From contig CM023453.1 in NCBI GenBank assembly GCA_013339765.2, positions 90,861,767 to 90,925,766 of the forward strand: a stretch of 64,000 nucleotides of DNA. Reading direction: 5' to 3'. Of this stretch, positions 43,263 through 53,505 are shown piece by piece. A program made the translations under genes and the position numbers. The notes beneath the pieces are model-generated. The model was not told the DNA's origin. It made no database searches and saw only the letters and a program-made list of their open reading frames with translations. Position 1 is the stretch's first letter. Every line of letters starts with the position of its first letter. The stretch comes from Haemaphysalis longicornis (taxonomy: Eukaryota; Arthropoda; Arachnida; Ixodida; Ixodidae).

Positions 43263-44794
43263 GCAGCAGCGGCGTATATCGCCGCAGGCGTACGTCGTTG
43301 CGCGAGCACGTCGATTTTGCGCGTGCATGTGGTTGGGCGTTAAAAGAACTCCCGTTGGTTTGGTGAGGTTGTCTCCAGTCCTCCGTTGGGCGGATAAAGA
43401 GAGCGCCCGTATACTTCCCTCAGCAGACAACTTACTCCTGCTCCTCGGCCCGGGGCTGGGGAAATGCTGCAGATGCGCTGCACGAGATAATGCAGTCAAG
43501 CCGTCCGCGTGTGGCGGTGGTATTATTGGCTGGCTGCCCTGCGGGAGCTTTCGCACCATGCCAAGTTGCTCCGAGACAAAGTATAGAAGCCTGAATACGG
43601 CGGACGGGCAGACAGCCTTCTCTCAAACCATCTCGCTTTTTCTTCTTTGTTGTCTCGCGTGCGGTCTTTATAAGCTGTTCCGAATGCAGACTATATTGGG
43701 TTTCGCGAACCAAAGCGGCACTGTTGCTCGCTCTCCCCCTTTTTTTCCGCAAGTCGTCCTTCGACGTCTCGAAGCAGATGCAGTTGTTGTGCGCTTCACT
43801 GCATCTTCCCCGTTTAGTTTTCGCGCGGCGTTTTTCCACATGGCCGATGCTTTTAGGCTCGGCGCTGCTGCTCCACCACCACCGCCGCGCCACTCGGCCA
43901 AACAGTGCGCCGGGACGCCTGCCAAAGGCCAATAGCCAGCCGTCGTCGTGGACAGCTCTCCTCCAAGGCTGCGCACCGGGCGCTCGGGGTTGAGAGCTAC
44001 GCGCGCAGCTTTGGGGGAGGAAGCGGAACACAGCTTGCCACGGCTTCCCAGTGTATATCCCACCTAAGCCCCACGCTCGCTGTCCCTAATTGGAGCTCGG
44101 TTGGGCAGCTGGCTCGCTGGTTTTTGGAGTGGGCGCAAGCGCAGTATGTGATATAGGGCAAGAAGAACCATCTCTCAGGGTCGGTCGTTGCACCGTCCTT
44201 CAGGGTTTGGAGCTGCGCAGCCCCTTATTCTGGACGTCGTCTTTCCTCTGTCAGCTGTTTGTAAAACGCAGTGTCGACGGCGCTCGTTACCAGCACCCGT
44301 CTCGAGCAGCCACGACGCTGCAGAGGCGGAGGCTTGGGAAAGTTTATACGAGATCTTAAACGAGGAACAGCGCAAGGAAGAGCCCCTCAGGCAGGAGGAA
44401 CCACGCCGTGCGCGTCTCCTTTCTTGTCTGCGTTGTTTGTCTTATGTGTTTGCTTTTTTTAGACAATTAGGATGAACGTGCCGCGGGTGTTATGAAGGGA
44501 GCCAGTAGTATAGAAATTTGATATCTGTATTAGGTGTGCGCGCGTGTCCTAAAACTCAGTAATTAGATCGATAAAGGTGTCTACTGCTCGCCAATTGATG
44601 AACCCGGTTGGGTCGATCGTTACGTGCTGAAGCTGGTGGCGTCACTTTTGGAGGGGTGCCTCCCCTCTTCCTCTAAATTAAGGCTTTGTCAGCAGTGACC
44701 GCCGGCTTCGAGGCGATGCACATCTAGAACGTGGACATTATTGGACGCGTACTGACATACGGGCAAATAAGTAAAGAGGCACCGCCGAAACAAA
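43263..44794. other. No gene recognised; GC-rich
   Basis: Several long opposing frames (plus 43255-43935, 226 codons; minus 43432-44031, 199 codons) overlap. All are R/A/C/P-rich without motif. I see no repeat match. Confidence 0.35.
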
Positions 44795-45084
44795 AAAATG
44801 GCGGCATCTCCACTCCGGAGATGATGGCGAGGGTGCGGAGTACGGGGACTCGAAATAACATCCGAGTTGCGCTCCGAGTGACATCTGATTTGCGCCCCGA
44901 CCATCATACGATTTGAGCCGTCAGTTGCACCTTCATTATTCCCTAAATGAAACTGCAACTCACGACTCAAATCGAATGACGGTCGGGGCGCAAATCTGGT
45001 GGTGCGCCCACGGATGGACGCGGACGGACATTGCGAGGTCCTAAGGTGCTCCGCACCGTTACAGGCGAGGCAGTAAGCCGTTTG
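44795..45084 (+). repeat. Repeat family G, copy 1, with internal hairpin
   Basis: It matches 53036-53325: ATGGCGGCATCTCCA, GAGGGTGCGGAGTACGGGGA, ATTATTCCCTAAATGAAACT and GGTCCTAAGGTGCTCCGCAC. GATTTGCGCCCCGACC ... CGATTTGAG (about 44888-44916) is complementary to CTCAAATCG ... GGTCGGGGCGCAAATC (about 44967-44995), giving a long hairpin around a loop with CCTTCATTATTCCC. Confidence 0.75.
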
Positions 45085-45261
45085 ACTCTCGGGTACTGAC
45101 TCGCGGTCGTAGCCCAGTGGGTAAGAGGACTGACACTAACTCTGTCTTGTCTACCAGACACAGGTTCGAATCCTGCCGGTGCCTGTGCGTTTTTTTGCGA
45201 TTGTAAATGCTATGCGCACGGACGCGGACGGACATTGTGAAGTCCTAAGGTGCTCCGCACC
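45015..45261 (+). repeat. 45-bp direct repeats flanking the tRNA-like block
   Basis: GACGCGGACGGACATTG-GA-GTCCTAAGGTGCTCCGCACC occurs at 45015-45057 and again at 45217-45261. The second follows the tRNA-like block and a short T run. Confidence 0.75.
45101..45186 (+). mobile_element. tRNA-like SINE head or tRNA pseudogene
   Basis: TAGCCCAGTGGG (45110-45121) is a box A-like motif and GGTTCGAATCC (45163-45173) a perfect box B, 42 bases later. CAGG-TTCGAAT-CCTG forms a T-arm. The acceptor ends do not pair, so it is not a working tRNA. It is bracketed by near-identical 45-bp blocks (45015-45057 and 45217-45261). Confidence 0.55.
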
Positions 45262-45278
45262 AAAAACAAATGGTGCAG

Positions 45279-45714
45279 CTTGCACTACTGGTGCAAGGCT
45301 GCAGAGACAACAGAGCTGGCGGCCCTTCTCCCTCCGTCGGTGACCCGGCTTCTACATTTATTTCCCAGTTTGCCGCTGAAAGCTCTGCATGACTCGCAGG
45401 ACGGGATCGTTTTGTCTCCGCATGCTTTCACATGTCTCCGGAAGTGGACCGCGTTAGCACGCGTTAGGACCTGCGGCAACGGGCTTCGCGAACTCGGCGT
45501 CTGTGCTCCTCACATCAGGCGCGAACGCACTTGAACTGGCGAGGAGAAGAGCACGCGAGAGATCACGCCACGAACGCTGGGCAGAGTGTTCTCGCCAAGG
45601 TCGCGCTGGCCGACGCCAGGAGCTCCTCACGAGGCGCACGAGCTGTTTTTCTTTGTATTTCTTTTTGAAAACGCTATACGACGGAACTAAAAACTTAAAC
45701 AGCTCTGCTGTTAG
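45279..45714 (+). repeat. Repeat family F, copy 2, uninterrupted
   Basis: It matches 21421-21827 plus 22548-22614 and gives the continuous form across the site where family B sits in copy 1. It ends AACAGCTCTGCTGTT, a small palindrome. Confidence 0.75.
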
Positions 45715-46810
45715 GAGGATTGAGTAACAAAGGGAACGAGATAACGAACTGCGGAGCATGTGGGAACGGCTCTGTAGAAGAAAAAAAAAAACGATTTTAA
45801 CAGGAAAATCAATGTTAATAGGCACATGGGGAACGCGGGGACAGTTGAAAAACGAATTGAAAGCGTTCGGTGATATTTTCTTATTTCACCCCTCCCTCCC
45901 TATTATTTTTATTATTATCTGAGGCATATTATTCTTATATATTTACTTTTATCATATTTGTGACATATTATTGGAGAAACTCCCTAGATCGCTGTTTTTT
46001 TTTTGTATGCTAAGAAAAAGGAAACGGTGTAGTGGTTGTCGTTCTACCTTCCTCGCCGGACGGTCCTTGCCGGCGTTTTTGTTACCATTTTTTGTTTGTT
46101 GTGACAGTATGCTCCCTTCTTGGCTAGGAGCTAATGCAAGCAGGGAGCAACAACGTCTCAGTGGTAAAGTTGCGCTCTTGCGCGCGCCCGATTTTCTTTC
46201 TGTTAATTGCCCTCACGCGGCGGTTTCTAATTATAGGCGCTTATATTTATATCGACGCCGTTTTAACGGCGCTATTTTTCGCCGCGGCGCGCTTTTGTCG
46301 CGTCGGGCGGCGGCCGCGTCGCCAGCCTCGCGAAGTCGGGTCCTGGCGTCCCGTGTAGTCGTTCACGTGGACGCCGGTTTTCGCATCTCACCCCTTGCTG
46401 ACTTTGTAAAGGATACGGAGGGAACGCGTGTTGGGTTACCTTATGTTTCATAGTCAGATCTGTTTCGATTGCATCCGCAGTTCGAGGGGCCCTCGGTTCC
46501 CAAAGATTTTATGTTCTTCTTTCATACCTGGTGAATTGCACGCGAAGCGAAAGTCAGGCGACAACAGGTATGTTTTTAGTTGTCGCTGGCAACGGGCTGA
46601 GTTTCCTGTTGTTATACGGCAGAGCTAATCGAGCTGCAGCTTTACGCATCGCACGGGAAGGAATACTCCTCGGCGTGATGTGGCTCGTATACGCGTTATA
46701 CGAAATAAAATACACGTGTGTTAGTTAATAAAGCATTCCATAGAAACAGTACAAGCGAAAGCTAGTTTTTCGACTTCCTTAAGCCCACACATCAACACCT
46801 AAGGCTAGCC
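45715..46810. other. No gene recognised
   Basis: A 160-codon plus frame (45971-46453) has no motif. The block 45,890-45,965 is AT-rich. A GC-rich patch is at 46,240-46,400. Nothing else recognised. Confidence 0.35.
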
Positions 46811-46814
46811 TTAA

Positions 46815-47327
46815 AGGAGCCATGAAGACAAAATACAAGTTGGGTTTATTAGAAAGACTGCTTAGTCCCGATACCAATGATAACAATATCATCGCAATCT
46901 TCGGACAAATAACGGAGATATTAAAGAAAACGTGTGAAGCAGTCGCGACCCCCTAGCCAATTTCCCGCAACTTTTATATGACGTCACGGAACCTTGTTTG
47001 TGCGATATTGGCGGGCCGCCTAACTGACCTGTCGCGACGGCACATGACGGGGACGTCCTGGAATAAGGCCTCCAGTTCCATTTGAGACCGCATCACTTGA
47101 ATGCTAACGTGCAGTTAACGCACTGAAAGTTATGTTTTATTGTTGGCCCGTATGACGTCATTCTTGCTCATAACACGTCACTGTGGCGCAAAATTTGAAA
47201 GTTTTTAAATACTTCTTGCTTTTTTCGTTAAAAAAACATATTTTGTGGCTGTAATGGAGCTGAGTGAGATACTGAATCCTAGTTTCTTTCAAATTAAACG
47301 AAGTTGTATTTTCTCTTCATGGCTCCT
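46815..47327 (+). mobile_element. TTAA-flanked element (AGGAGCCATGAAGAC ends), plus orientation
   Basis: TTAA at 46811-46814 and 47328-47331. The left end AGGAGCCATGAAGACAAAAT and, inverted at right, AGGAGCCATGAAGAGAAAAT are terminal inverted repeats. Inside it are several TGACGTCA-like palindromes. 513 bp, no coding capacity. Confidence 0.8.
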
Positions 47328-47331
47328 TTAA

Positions 47332-47835
47332 GGGTCCATGAAGAGAAAATGCAACTTTGTTTAACTTTAAAGAGCTAGGCTTGAGTACCTCACTCAGCTT
47401 CATTCCGGCCACAAAAGACGTTTTTTAACCGATAAAAACGCAATACTTAGGAACTTTCAAATTTCGCGCCACAGTGACGTGTTATCGGCGCGAGTGACGT
47501 CATATGGGCCAGCACTAAAAACATAATTTTCGGTGGGTTAAGTGCACGTTAGCATTCAAGTGATTCGATCAAACGGAAGTAGCGACCCCACTGCAATCGT
47601 GCAGTCATGTGTCCTGGCGATTGATTAGTTCGGCCGCCGTCAATCGCCCAAACAAGATTCTGTGACGTCATAGAAAAGTTGCTGGAAACTGGCTAGCGAG
47701 TCGCCACAGCTCCACAGGTTTTCTTTAATATCTCCGTTATTTTTTGGAAGTTTGCGATGAAATTGGTATCATTTTTATCAGGACAAAGCAGCCTTTATAA
47801 TGAACCAAACTTGTATATTGTCTTCATGGCTCCTT
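47332..47835 (-). mobile_element. Same TTAA element family, inverted, sharing one TTAA
   Basis: Reversed, it starts AGGAGCCATGAAGACAATAT and parallels the neighbour throughout (GATATTAAAGAAAAC, AGCCAGTTTCC-GCAACTTTT, ATGACGTCA, AGTGACGTG). Its inner end abuts TTAA 47328-47331 and the outer flank is TTCAA, a decayed TTAA. The pair makes an imperfect palindrome of about 1 kb. Confidence 0.8.
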
Positions 47836-48489
47836 CAATAAAGTTTACTCCTATAACGCTGTCGTAAAATCCAGAGCTGAAGTCGGCGCATGCTGAATCG
47901 TAAGTGCTATCAAATAACGCGCCTTTAGCTGCACTTTTCGGAACTGTTGATGTTGCAGATGGGCCATGCCAGGGTCTTTAGTCACTTATTTTTTTATTTA
48001 AGCAAATATTTATTTTATTTAAGCAATTATTTAAGCAAATAATTTTTATGATTAGTCACTTAGCGCGTTCATTTTTGCCTGCGAGTGAAGATAATGATGC
48101 TATTTGGCTGACCTATCTGAGTTAAAGAAGAAAAAACGGGATTGTATGATACGCGCTTTACCGAAATGTGGCTTGTACCGATACCACGCAATAATTATGA
48201 CATGCAATCACTCTCTTACATTCTTCCACAACTACTCAACAAATTTGAAGCGCAAAACATTCATATTGCTATTTTGTCAAGAAAACGTCTTCACGAGTTG
48301 TTTCTTTGATGCGCTCTTATATTTGGTTTCTTTTGTTCAACTGATGTTCGCAACTGGAAAAAACGAAGTTGCAGAGAGGGGATCCTTTTGTTCTGTTTTC
48401 TTTTCTCTTTTTCTTTTTTTTTTTTTGCTATCACGAATAGTAAGATAGCGGTTATCATTATATTTCGTGTGTGCGAGTTCAAGGTAGTG
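47836..48489. other. No gene recognised
   Basis: AT-rich. A 114-codon plus frame (48104-48448) reads F/L/S-rich through a T-rich tract; not called. Confidence 0.3.
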
Positions 48490-48732
48490 TGTCCTCAGTT
48501 GCGTTTTTTATCTGTATGCTGTATTAGGTCACACGAATGAAAATGTATACTGTGTGTGAGTATGTATGACTTTACTTTTCTGTTAAAATATGCGCCGATC
48601 ATTGCTGCCAGTACTGGGCCAGCCACCTCGTCAAGCTGCTTGAAACAGCAGCTTTTTGTGATTGGCTCATGCTCTGTAACAAAAGGAAAATAAATAAAGA
48701 CGTGATTTGATTTGATTTGATTTGATTTGATT
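48490..48732 (+). mobile_element. LINE-like 3' end with (GATTT)n tail
   Basis: CCAGTACTGGGCCAGCCACC ... GCTCATGCTCTGTAACAAAAGG then AATAAA (48693-48698) and (GATTT)n (48703-48732). A polyadenylation-like signal followed by a 5-base tandem repeat is what a LINE 3' terminus looks like. The left border and the clade are not known. Confidence 0.45.
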
Positions 48733-49064
48733 ATTAAGCAAAGTGTGTGCGAGAGACGGAAGTAATAGCGAATAGGAAAACCTGCGCATGGGTGCTTGTT
48801 ACTGGAACCCGCGTACCTGTACGAAAAAGTTGGCCCAACGTCACTGATCTGACGTCAGGAACGGTGATGTTAAAGCGAAGCCGCCTGGCGCTCCCTAATC
48901 GCAACGCTAAGCTTCGTAGAACTTCTCAAAGCCACCAGACCGATTTCCGTTCGCGACAATTCAATTTTGTCGTCTTGCACTGCCCGCGTCATTGGAACCT
49001 TTTGATGGGTGAAAACATTTTTCACAGCGTATTTTTTTTGCCATCGTAAAAATCAGGCATCCAG
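48733..49064. other. No feature recognised
   Basis: No motif; the ORF at 48747-49049 (100 codons) is unassigned. Confidence 0.3.
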
Positions 49065-49260
49065 CATCTTTAATTAGAAAAACAGTGCGAATATCACGTA
49101 TTGATGTCTTGCCTCAAATGTGCGTAATGTTTCCTTTTTACTCAATAATGTTGACAAACATAAACACTGTCACCACATTTAGTACTTCAGACAGGCTTTG
49201 GCTATATAAGCGTCTCGTTGAAGCATTGTTTTACATTGCTGCATAGGTGCGTGCTTGGCG
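49065..49260 (+). repeat. Repeat family B, fragment
   Basis: AACAGTGCGAATATCACGTA-TTGATGT, GTGCGTAATGT, CAATAATGTTGACAA and GCTATATAAG-GTCTCGTTGAAGCATTG parallel 15557-15730 in copy 1. Confidence 0.6.
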
Positions 49261-50542
49261 CATTCTATTCCACTAGCTAGGCTATGCCCTCTTTACATCG
49301 CTGCACCCGCGTTACCACGCCTCGTCCCATGAAAGCCTCGACCACGAACTAAAACCCTGGATTTCGCGGCCAGTCGTAAAGGATCTGCGTCACCTTTGTG
49401 TCGTATAGCGTGTACTCCCCTGGGCTTAATCACCTGCCCTATATTCCAAGGGAAATATGATAGCGCACGACATTTTTGGCGAACTTAGAAGTCGTCGGCA
49501 TGGACGTATAGGCTACGCCACTCTTTATCCAGCAGTTAAATCGGCATACAAGCCCATGCGCAAAATTTCGACTCGAGTTGCGCGTCACGAGCATTCGTCG
49601 TCTTTGGGAACCAGGGACCAAAGAACAGAACGAGCCATTTTATTTCCACGGATCCCTACTTTTTTCCTCCGCGGATTCGAATTTGCGATGCACCGACTCA
49701 AACATGCTTGTAATGAATACACATTTGTTCTTAGGATCAGACAAATTCTATTTATTTGAATGCATATAGAGCGCCGTGAAACCGCAGTGTACCGCGCTTT
49801 TTAGCAATGAATGGTTCTGTAGTAAAAATTACCACGCCACTCCGGCCCAGCGAAAGTGAATGACGAACGAAGCTGTTTAGTACACGACATACAGGCGACG
49901 CATAATTTAGGCGAAACGTACGAGTAAATGTGGGTTCTCGTCAGTATTGACTGCGGTCATCCATAAGAAAGGCGCGTACACATACGCACACACTTCCATG
50001 TAAACTCTGCTGATCTTGACAATGGTGGCGCTACACGGTTTATCCAGGTGATGAGATGTATAAGCTCGAGGCCCGAATCATGTTTTGAACGGCGTGCGAC
50101 TTTGAAGGTGACCGCATTCGAATTGCACGCACACCGGAAGTTCGTCTTCCAACGCCGTGTCGCCTTTTTCAGGCGCGGACTACGTCACTCTCTATGTCAT
50201 ACATTCACAGGGAGAGACAGCTCCGACGCGAGCGGCGATATGCGTTCGCTTTGGGGATGATATCGTAAGGTGGCTTTCCCACACTGCGTTTTGCCGCGCG
50301 CTCGCGCGGACGCCACAAACTTCCGGATCGTAGGCCTAAAAGCTTCGCTTTAAAATATGCAAAAGAAGGTTTGGTGCGCCTGGTGGCAATAATGTCTCAA
50401 AGTGACAGCGCATCGAGCGAGCTCGTTTCGTGAGCCTCGTGCCAAAGTGGCAACTTGAAAGAGTTCGTGCACATTCGTATCTGAAAAATCAGCGCTCGCT
50501 AACGTGAACCAGAATAAGGAAAATACCGCAGCGGTGTGTTTT
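49261..50542. other. No gene recognised
   Basis: Motifs such as AAAAGCTTCGCTTTAAA (about 50338-50354) look like ends of small TIR elements but no pair was found. Confidence 0.3.
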
Positions 50543-51130
50543 TAAGTACAAATCACTTAGCTCGCTTGCTGAACCTAAGTAGAGCCCCATGGCGTACCGC
50601 CGTAGCGGCGTCCCACAGAGGCTTCGAAAACCAGGTGGTTTGTATAGTTCGAAACTCCTGAACCGCTGGCACCTGTCATATGTCTCTCCGCTGTTTAGCG
50701 CAAAGGAAACTGCAGGTACATTTGAGGCAAAATATACGTAATTAACTGGCAGCGCCCGCGTTCATTTTGTTGGAAACGCTCGTTGGATTGGTTTTTACGA
50801 TAGTAAGCAAAAAAAAAAAAAAAAAACAAAAGAAAGAAAGGCCGCGAAACACCGGCACGTGCGGGAAGAAAATCAAGCGCAAAAAGAACAGAACTTTCAC
50901 TGGCGCAGTTTCAAGCAGTCGGCGCGCGAGCACTGCAAAGGCGGGAAATTTTAATTGCATTGGGACAGCGCGCTGTGTCATTCACCGAGAAGTGAGACAG
51001 CGCGGCGAAGAGCGTGATGGGTGGTAACAGTGAGCGGATAACGGCGCCACTGCCCATTATGGCGAATCAATGCTCTGTACTTCCGACAGCTTTCATCACA
51101 TTGAGTGGAACGGCTCCAATTTATTTGTGT
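50543..51130 (+). repeat. Repeat family D, longer subtype, copy 4
   Basis: Matches 35936-36545 (see that entry) with an added run of 18 A near 50,810. It carries a small extra segment GTGTCATTCACCGAGAAGTG before GTGATGGGTGGTAACAGTGA. Confidence 0.7.
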
Positions 51131-52790
51131 TTTCCCCTTCTTGTTTTCGTTATCGCGCGCTGGTTTTTCAGATATGATCGCGGATCTCGAGCGTCCTATG
51201 CACCCTTCGCCTTTTACTGTGTCGACATACACACCGTTTGTTAACGTCTTGAATGGCTGCGAGGCCGACTACGGAATGAGTGGGTACGAGGTGGGTGGGA
51301 AGGAGGGAAGAAAAAAAAAAACCTCTTTGTCCAAAGAACTGCAGTCGGGCGTACTATGCGGATATGGTTGTGGCGTGTATCGGGCGTTGCCTTGTAACAT
51401 AAACACTGAGAAGTCAAGTCGCTGTTATGAGCGATTCTTCATTCGTCTAGGACCAAAAGTCACCATCTGCTCGTCGCGTGACTCCCGTTTTATTTTTTCC
51501 CCTCGTACAAAAGGAGGGGGGGGGGGAACTGCCAACGACAACATCGCCTTTATTTCATAACAGGCTGTTAAACTCCGTGTGCCGAGTCCAAGCAGCGGCT
51601 GCTGCGGCATGCAACCGGCGTATGCATCGGTCCATGGCACAGAACGAGACTTTTACGAGCGGAACGCGATGCTCGGTGCCAAACGGTTTGGCAGTTAGCA
51701 GAGCGGTTGGGCGGCGCGAATTTTTTCCCACGAGGCGCCTGGCAGCGATTCGCATTCCACCGCGGCTTCTTATTGCGCGCCCGGCAGCAAGAAGCTGCGG
51801 CTCTTTTTACGGGGCACTCTTTGGGAGGAGGGACGCGTTCCAAACGCTGGACTCTTGCGTGGGCTGGCGCTTCTATGGCGACTGACTCGACAGCGTGCGA
51901 AGGTCGCGCGTCTTTTTTTAAATGATTTGGGAAGCGCTTTGGACACCGGGGCAGAAAGTTCCCCACACGTTCCAGCACGCTGCCCTATACCTGTCACTTT
52001 TTAATGGGCGATCGAGTGCCCAACAAGGTTTATGTGGTGCCCTTTACCTGCAAAATAAATGCAGAATCGCTCAAGTGAAAACATGCTATGGTTATGGTGG
52101 TGTGAATTTAGAACAATGGTAGCTTCAGCATGCACAAGCAAGAATGAAAAACAAAAAAATAATCCGACGAAAACGCGCGACACCATACCTATAGCAACAC
52201 GTGTGTGTGGTGGTGAATCCGAATTCAACAAAACCCAGCGGTACACCGTGCCTTCGTACTTTGATATATAACCGCTCACATTGCCCTCTAGTGAATGTCT
52301 CTTCCCAGCAGCGCATTTGGGCGTGTTAATGAATCCGTATTTAAAGGAGTCTGTGTACAGCTAAGCGGCTTGAAGGAATTCTTACGCACTTGCAGACAAT
52401 TCTCCGATTCTGTGCGCCATTTTTTGTAAAAGTACTTTCGTTGCTCCCGTTTACATAAGGTACACGGACCAACATTATCTTGTAACGGTCTTTCGGAGCC
52501 CGATATTGGCAGTTGGTACGCCCTTCTTCTGCCTCTGCGATGTCTAATTTAGAGACGTGCTGGACCCAAGCCGGAAGCAATTTGATTCAGCAGTTGAAAG
52601 AGCGCGCCCGCTCCATCGAGCATGGTTCTCGGTGCGGTTGGCGTCACGTGTACGAAGATAACGACGGTTCACTTTGCGACGTTTCGTTGTGTAGTTCCGC
52701 CCACTTGTCGCGACGTGCTCGGCTCAATCAACATTTTAATGCGTAGCATTCTTTGCCGAGTACCCCCACAGCCAGAGCCGTGTAACGCCG
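51131..52790. other. No gene recognised
   Basis: Opposing open frames at 51,425-51,980 (up to 136 codons) have no motif. A G10 run is at about 51,516. An AAAAAAAAAAA tract lies near 51,310. Confidence 0.35.
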
Positions 52791-52791
52791 T

Positions 52792-53032
52792 GAATTTCCA
52801 CAAAAATGCTGATAACGCGGTAGTTCCACCTGTAATCGCTATAATACCGTAAATGAAGGTATAACTGGTCGCATGAAATTTCGGGAAAATGAGAAACAAC
52901 AAAAACATAAAAATCCGGAAAATGGTAAACTGTATGACGCCCTGCATTTCCACAATAATGCAGATTTTGTGGAAGTTCCACCTCTAATCGTTATATTAGC
53001 GTAAATGGAGATGACTTGTTGGAAGGAGTTTT
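52792..53032 (+). repeat. Two direct repeats about 150 bp apart
   Basis: ATTTCCACAAAAATGCTGAT ... GTTCCACCTGTAATCGCTATA (from 52795) and ATTTCCACAATAATGCAGAT ... GTTCCACCTCTAATCGTTATA (from 52946). The intervening sequence differs. The second copy runs into family G. Confidence 0.7.
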
Positions 53033-53035
53033 GAA

Positions 53036-53325
53036 AGAAAATGGCAGCATCTCCATTCCGTGGATGATGGCGAGGGTGCGGAGTACGGGGACTCGAAATG
53101 ACATCCAAGTTGCGCCCCGAGTGACATCCGATTTGCGTCCCGACCGTCATTCGATTTGAGCCGTGATTTGCACCTTGATTATTCCCTAAATGAAACTACA
53201 ACTCACGGCTCAATTCGAATTTCGCTTGATTTTCGCTTGATGGTGGTGTGCGCACGGATGGACGCGGCCAGACATTGGGAGGTCCTAAGGTACTCCGCAC
53301 CGTTACAGGCGAAGGAGTAAGCCGT
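53036..53325 (+). repeat. Repeat family G, copy 2
   Basis: Matches 44795-45084. The hairpin is less complete: CGATTTGAGCCGTGA pairs with TCACGGCTCAATTCG but the outer arm is disturbed by TTTCGCTTGATTTTCGCTTG. It is followed by a Ruka-like SINE in place of the tRNA-like block of copy 1. Confidence 0.75.
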
Positions 53326-53336
53326 TTTTTCTGAGG

Positions 53337-53505
53337 TTGCACTGCTGAGTACGAGGTCGCGGGTTCGATTCCGGGCCGCGGCGGCCGCTTTTCTGATGGA
53401 GACGAAAAGCAAAAACGCCCTTCGGCGCACGGTCAAGATTTCGGCGCACGGCGCGCCTCTTCGCCTGCGTTGCGTCGGCGCGTTAAAACCCTACAATCAA
53501 TAAAC
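53337..53505 (+). mobile_element. Ruka-type SINE, 5' truncated and internally deleted
   Basis: Box B GGTTCGATTCC at 53362-53372 and GACGAAAAGCAAAAACGCCC follow the family. The body (GATCCCCAGGTGG) is missing, with a duplicated TTCGGCGCACGG-CAAG-TTTCGGCGCACGG at the join. It ends GCGTTAAAACCCTACAATCAA. Confidence 0.85.

Noticed and set aside
43255..43935. 226-codon open frame on the plus strand after the LINE
   Set aside because: No motif; opposing frames of similar length in GC-rich DNA. Not a continuation of the LINE RT domain.
45101..45186. Functional tRNA gene
   Set aside because: Box A and box B are good, but the acceptor stem does not pair and no normal anticodon arm forms; better read as a SINE head.
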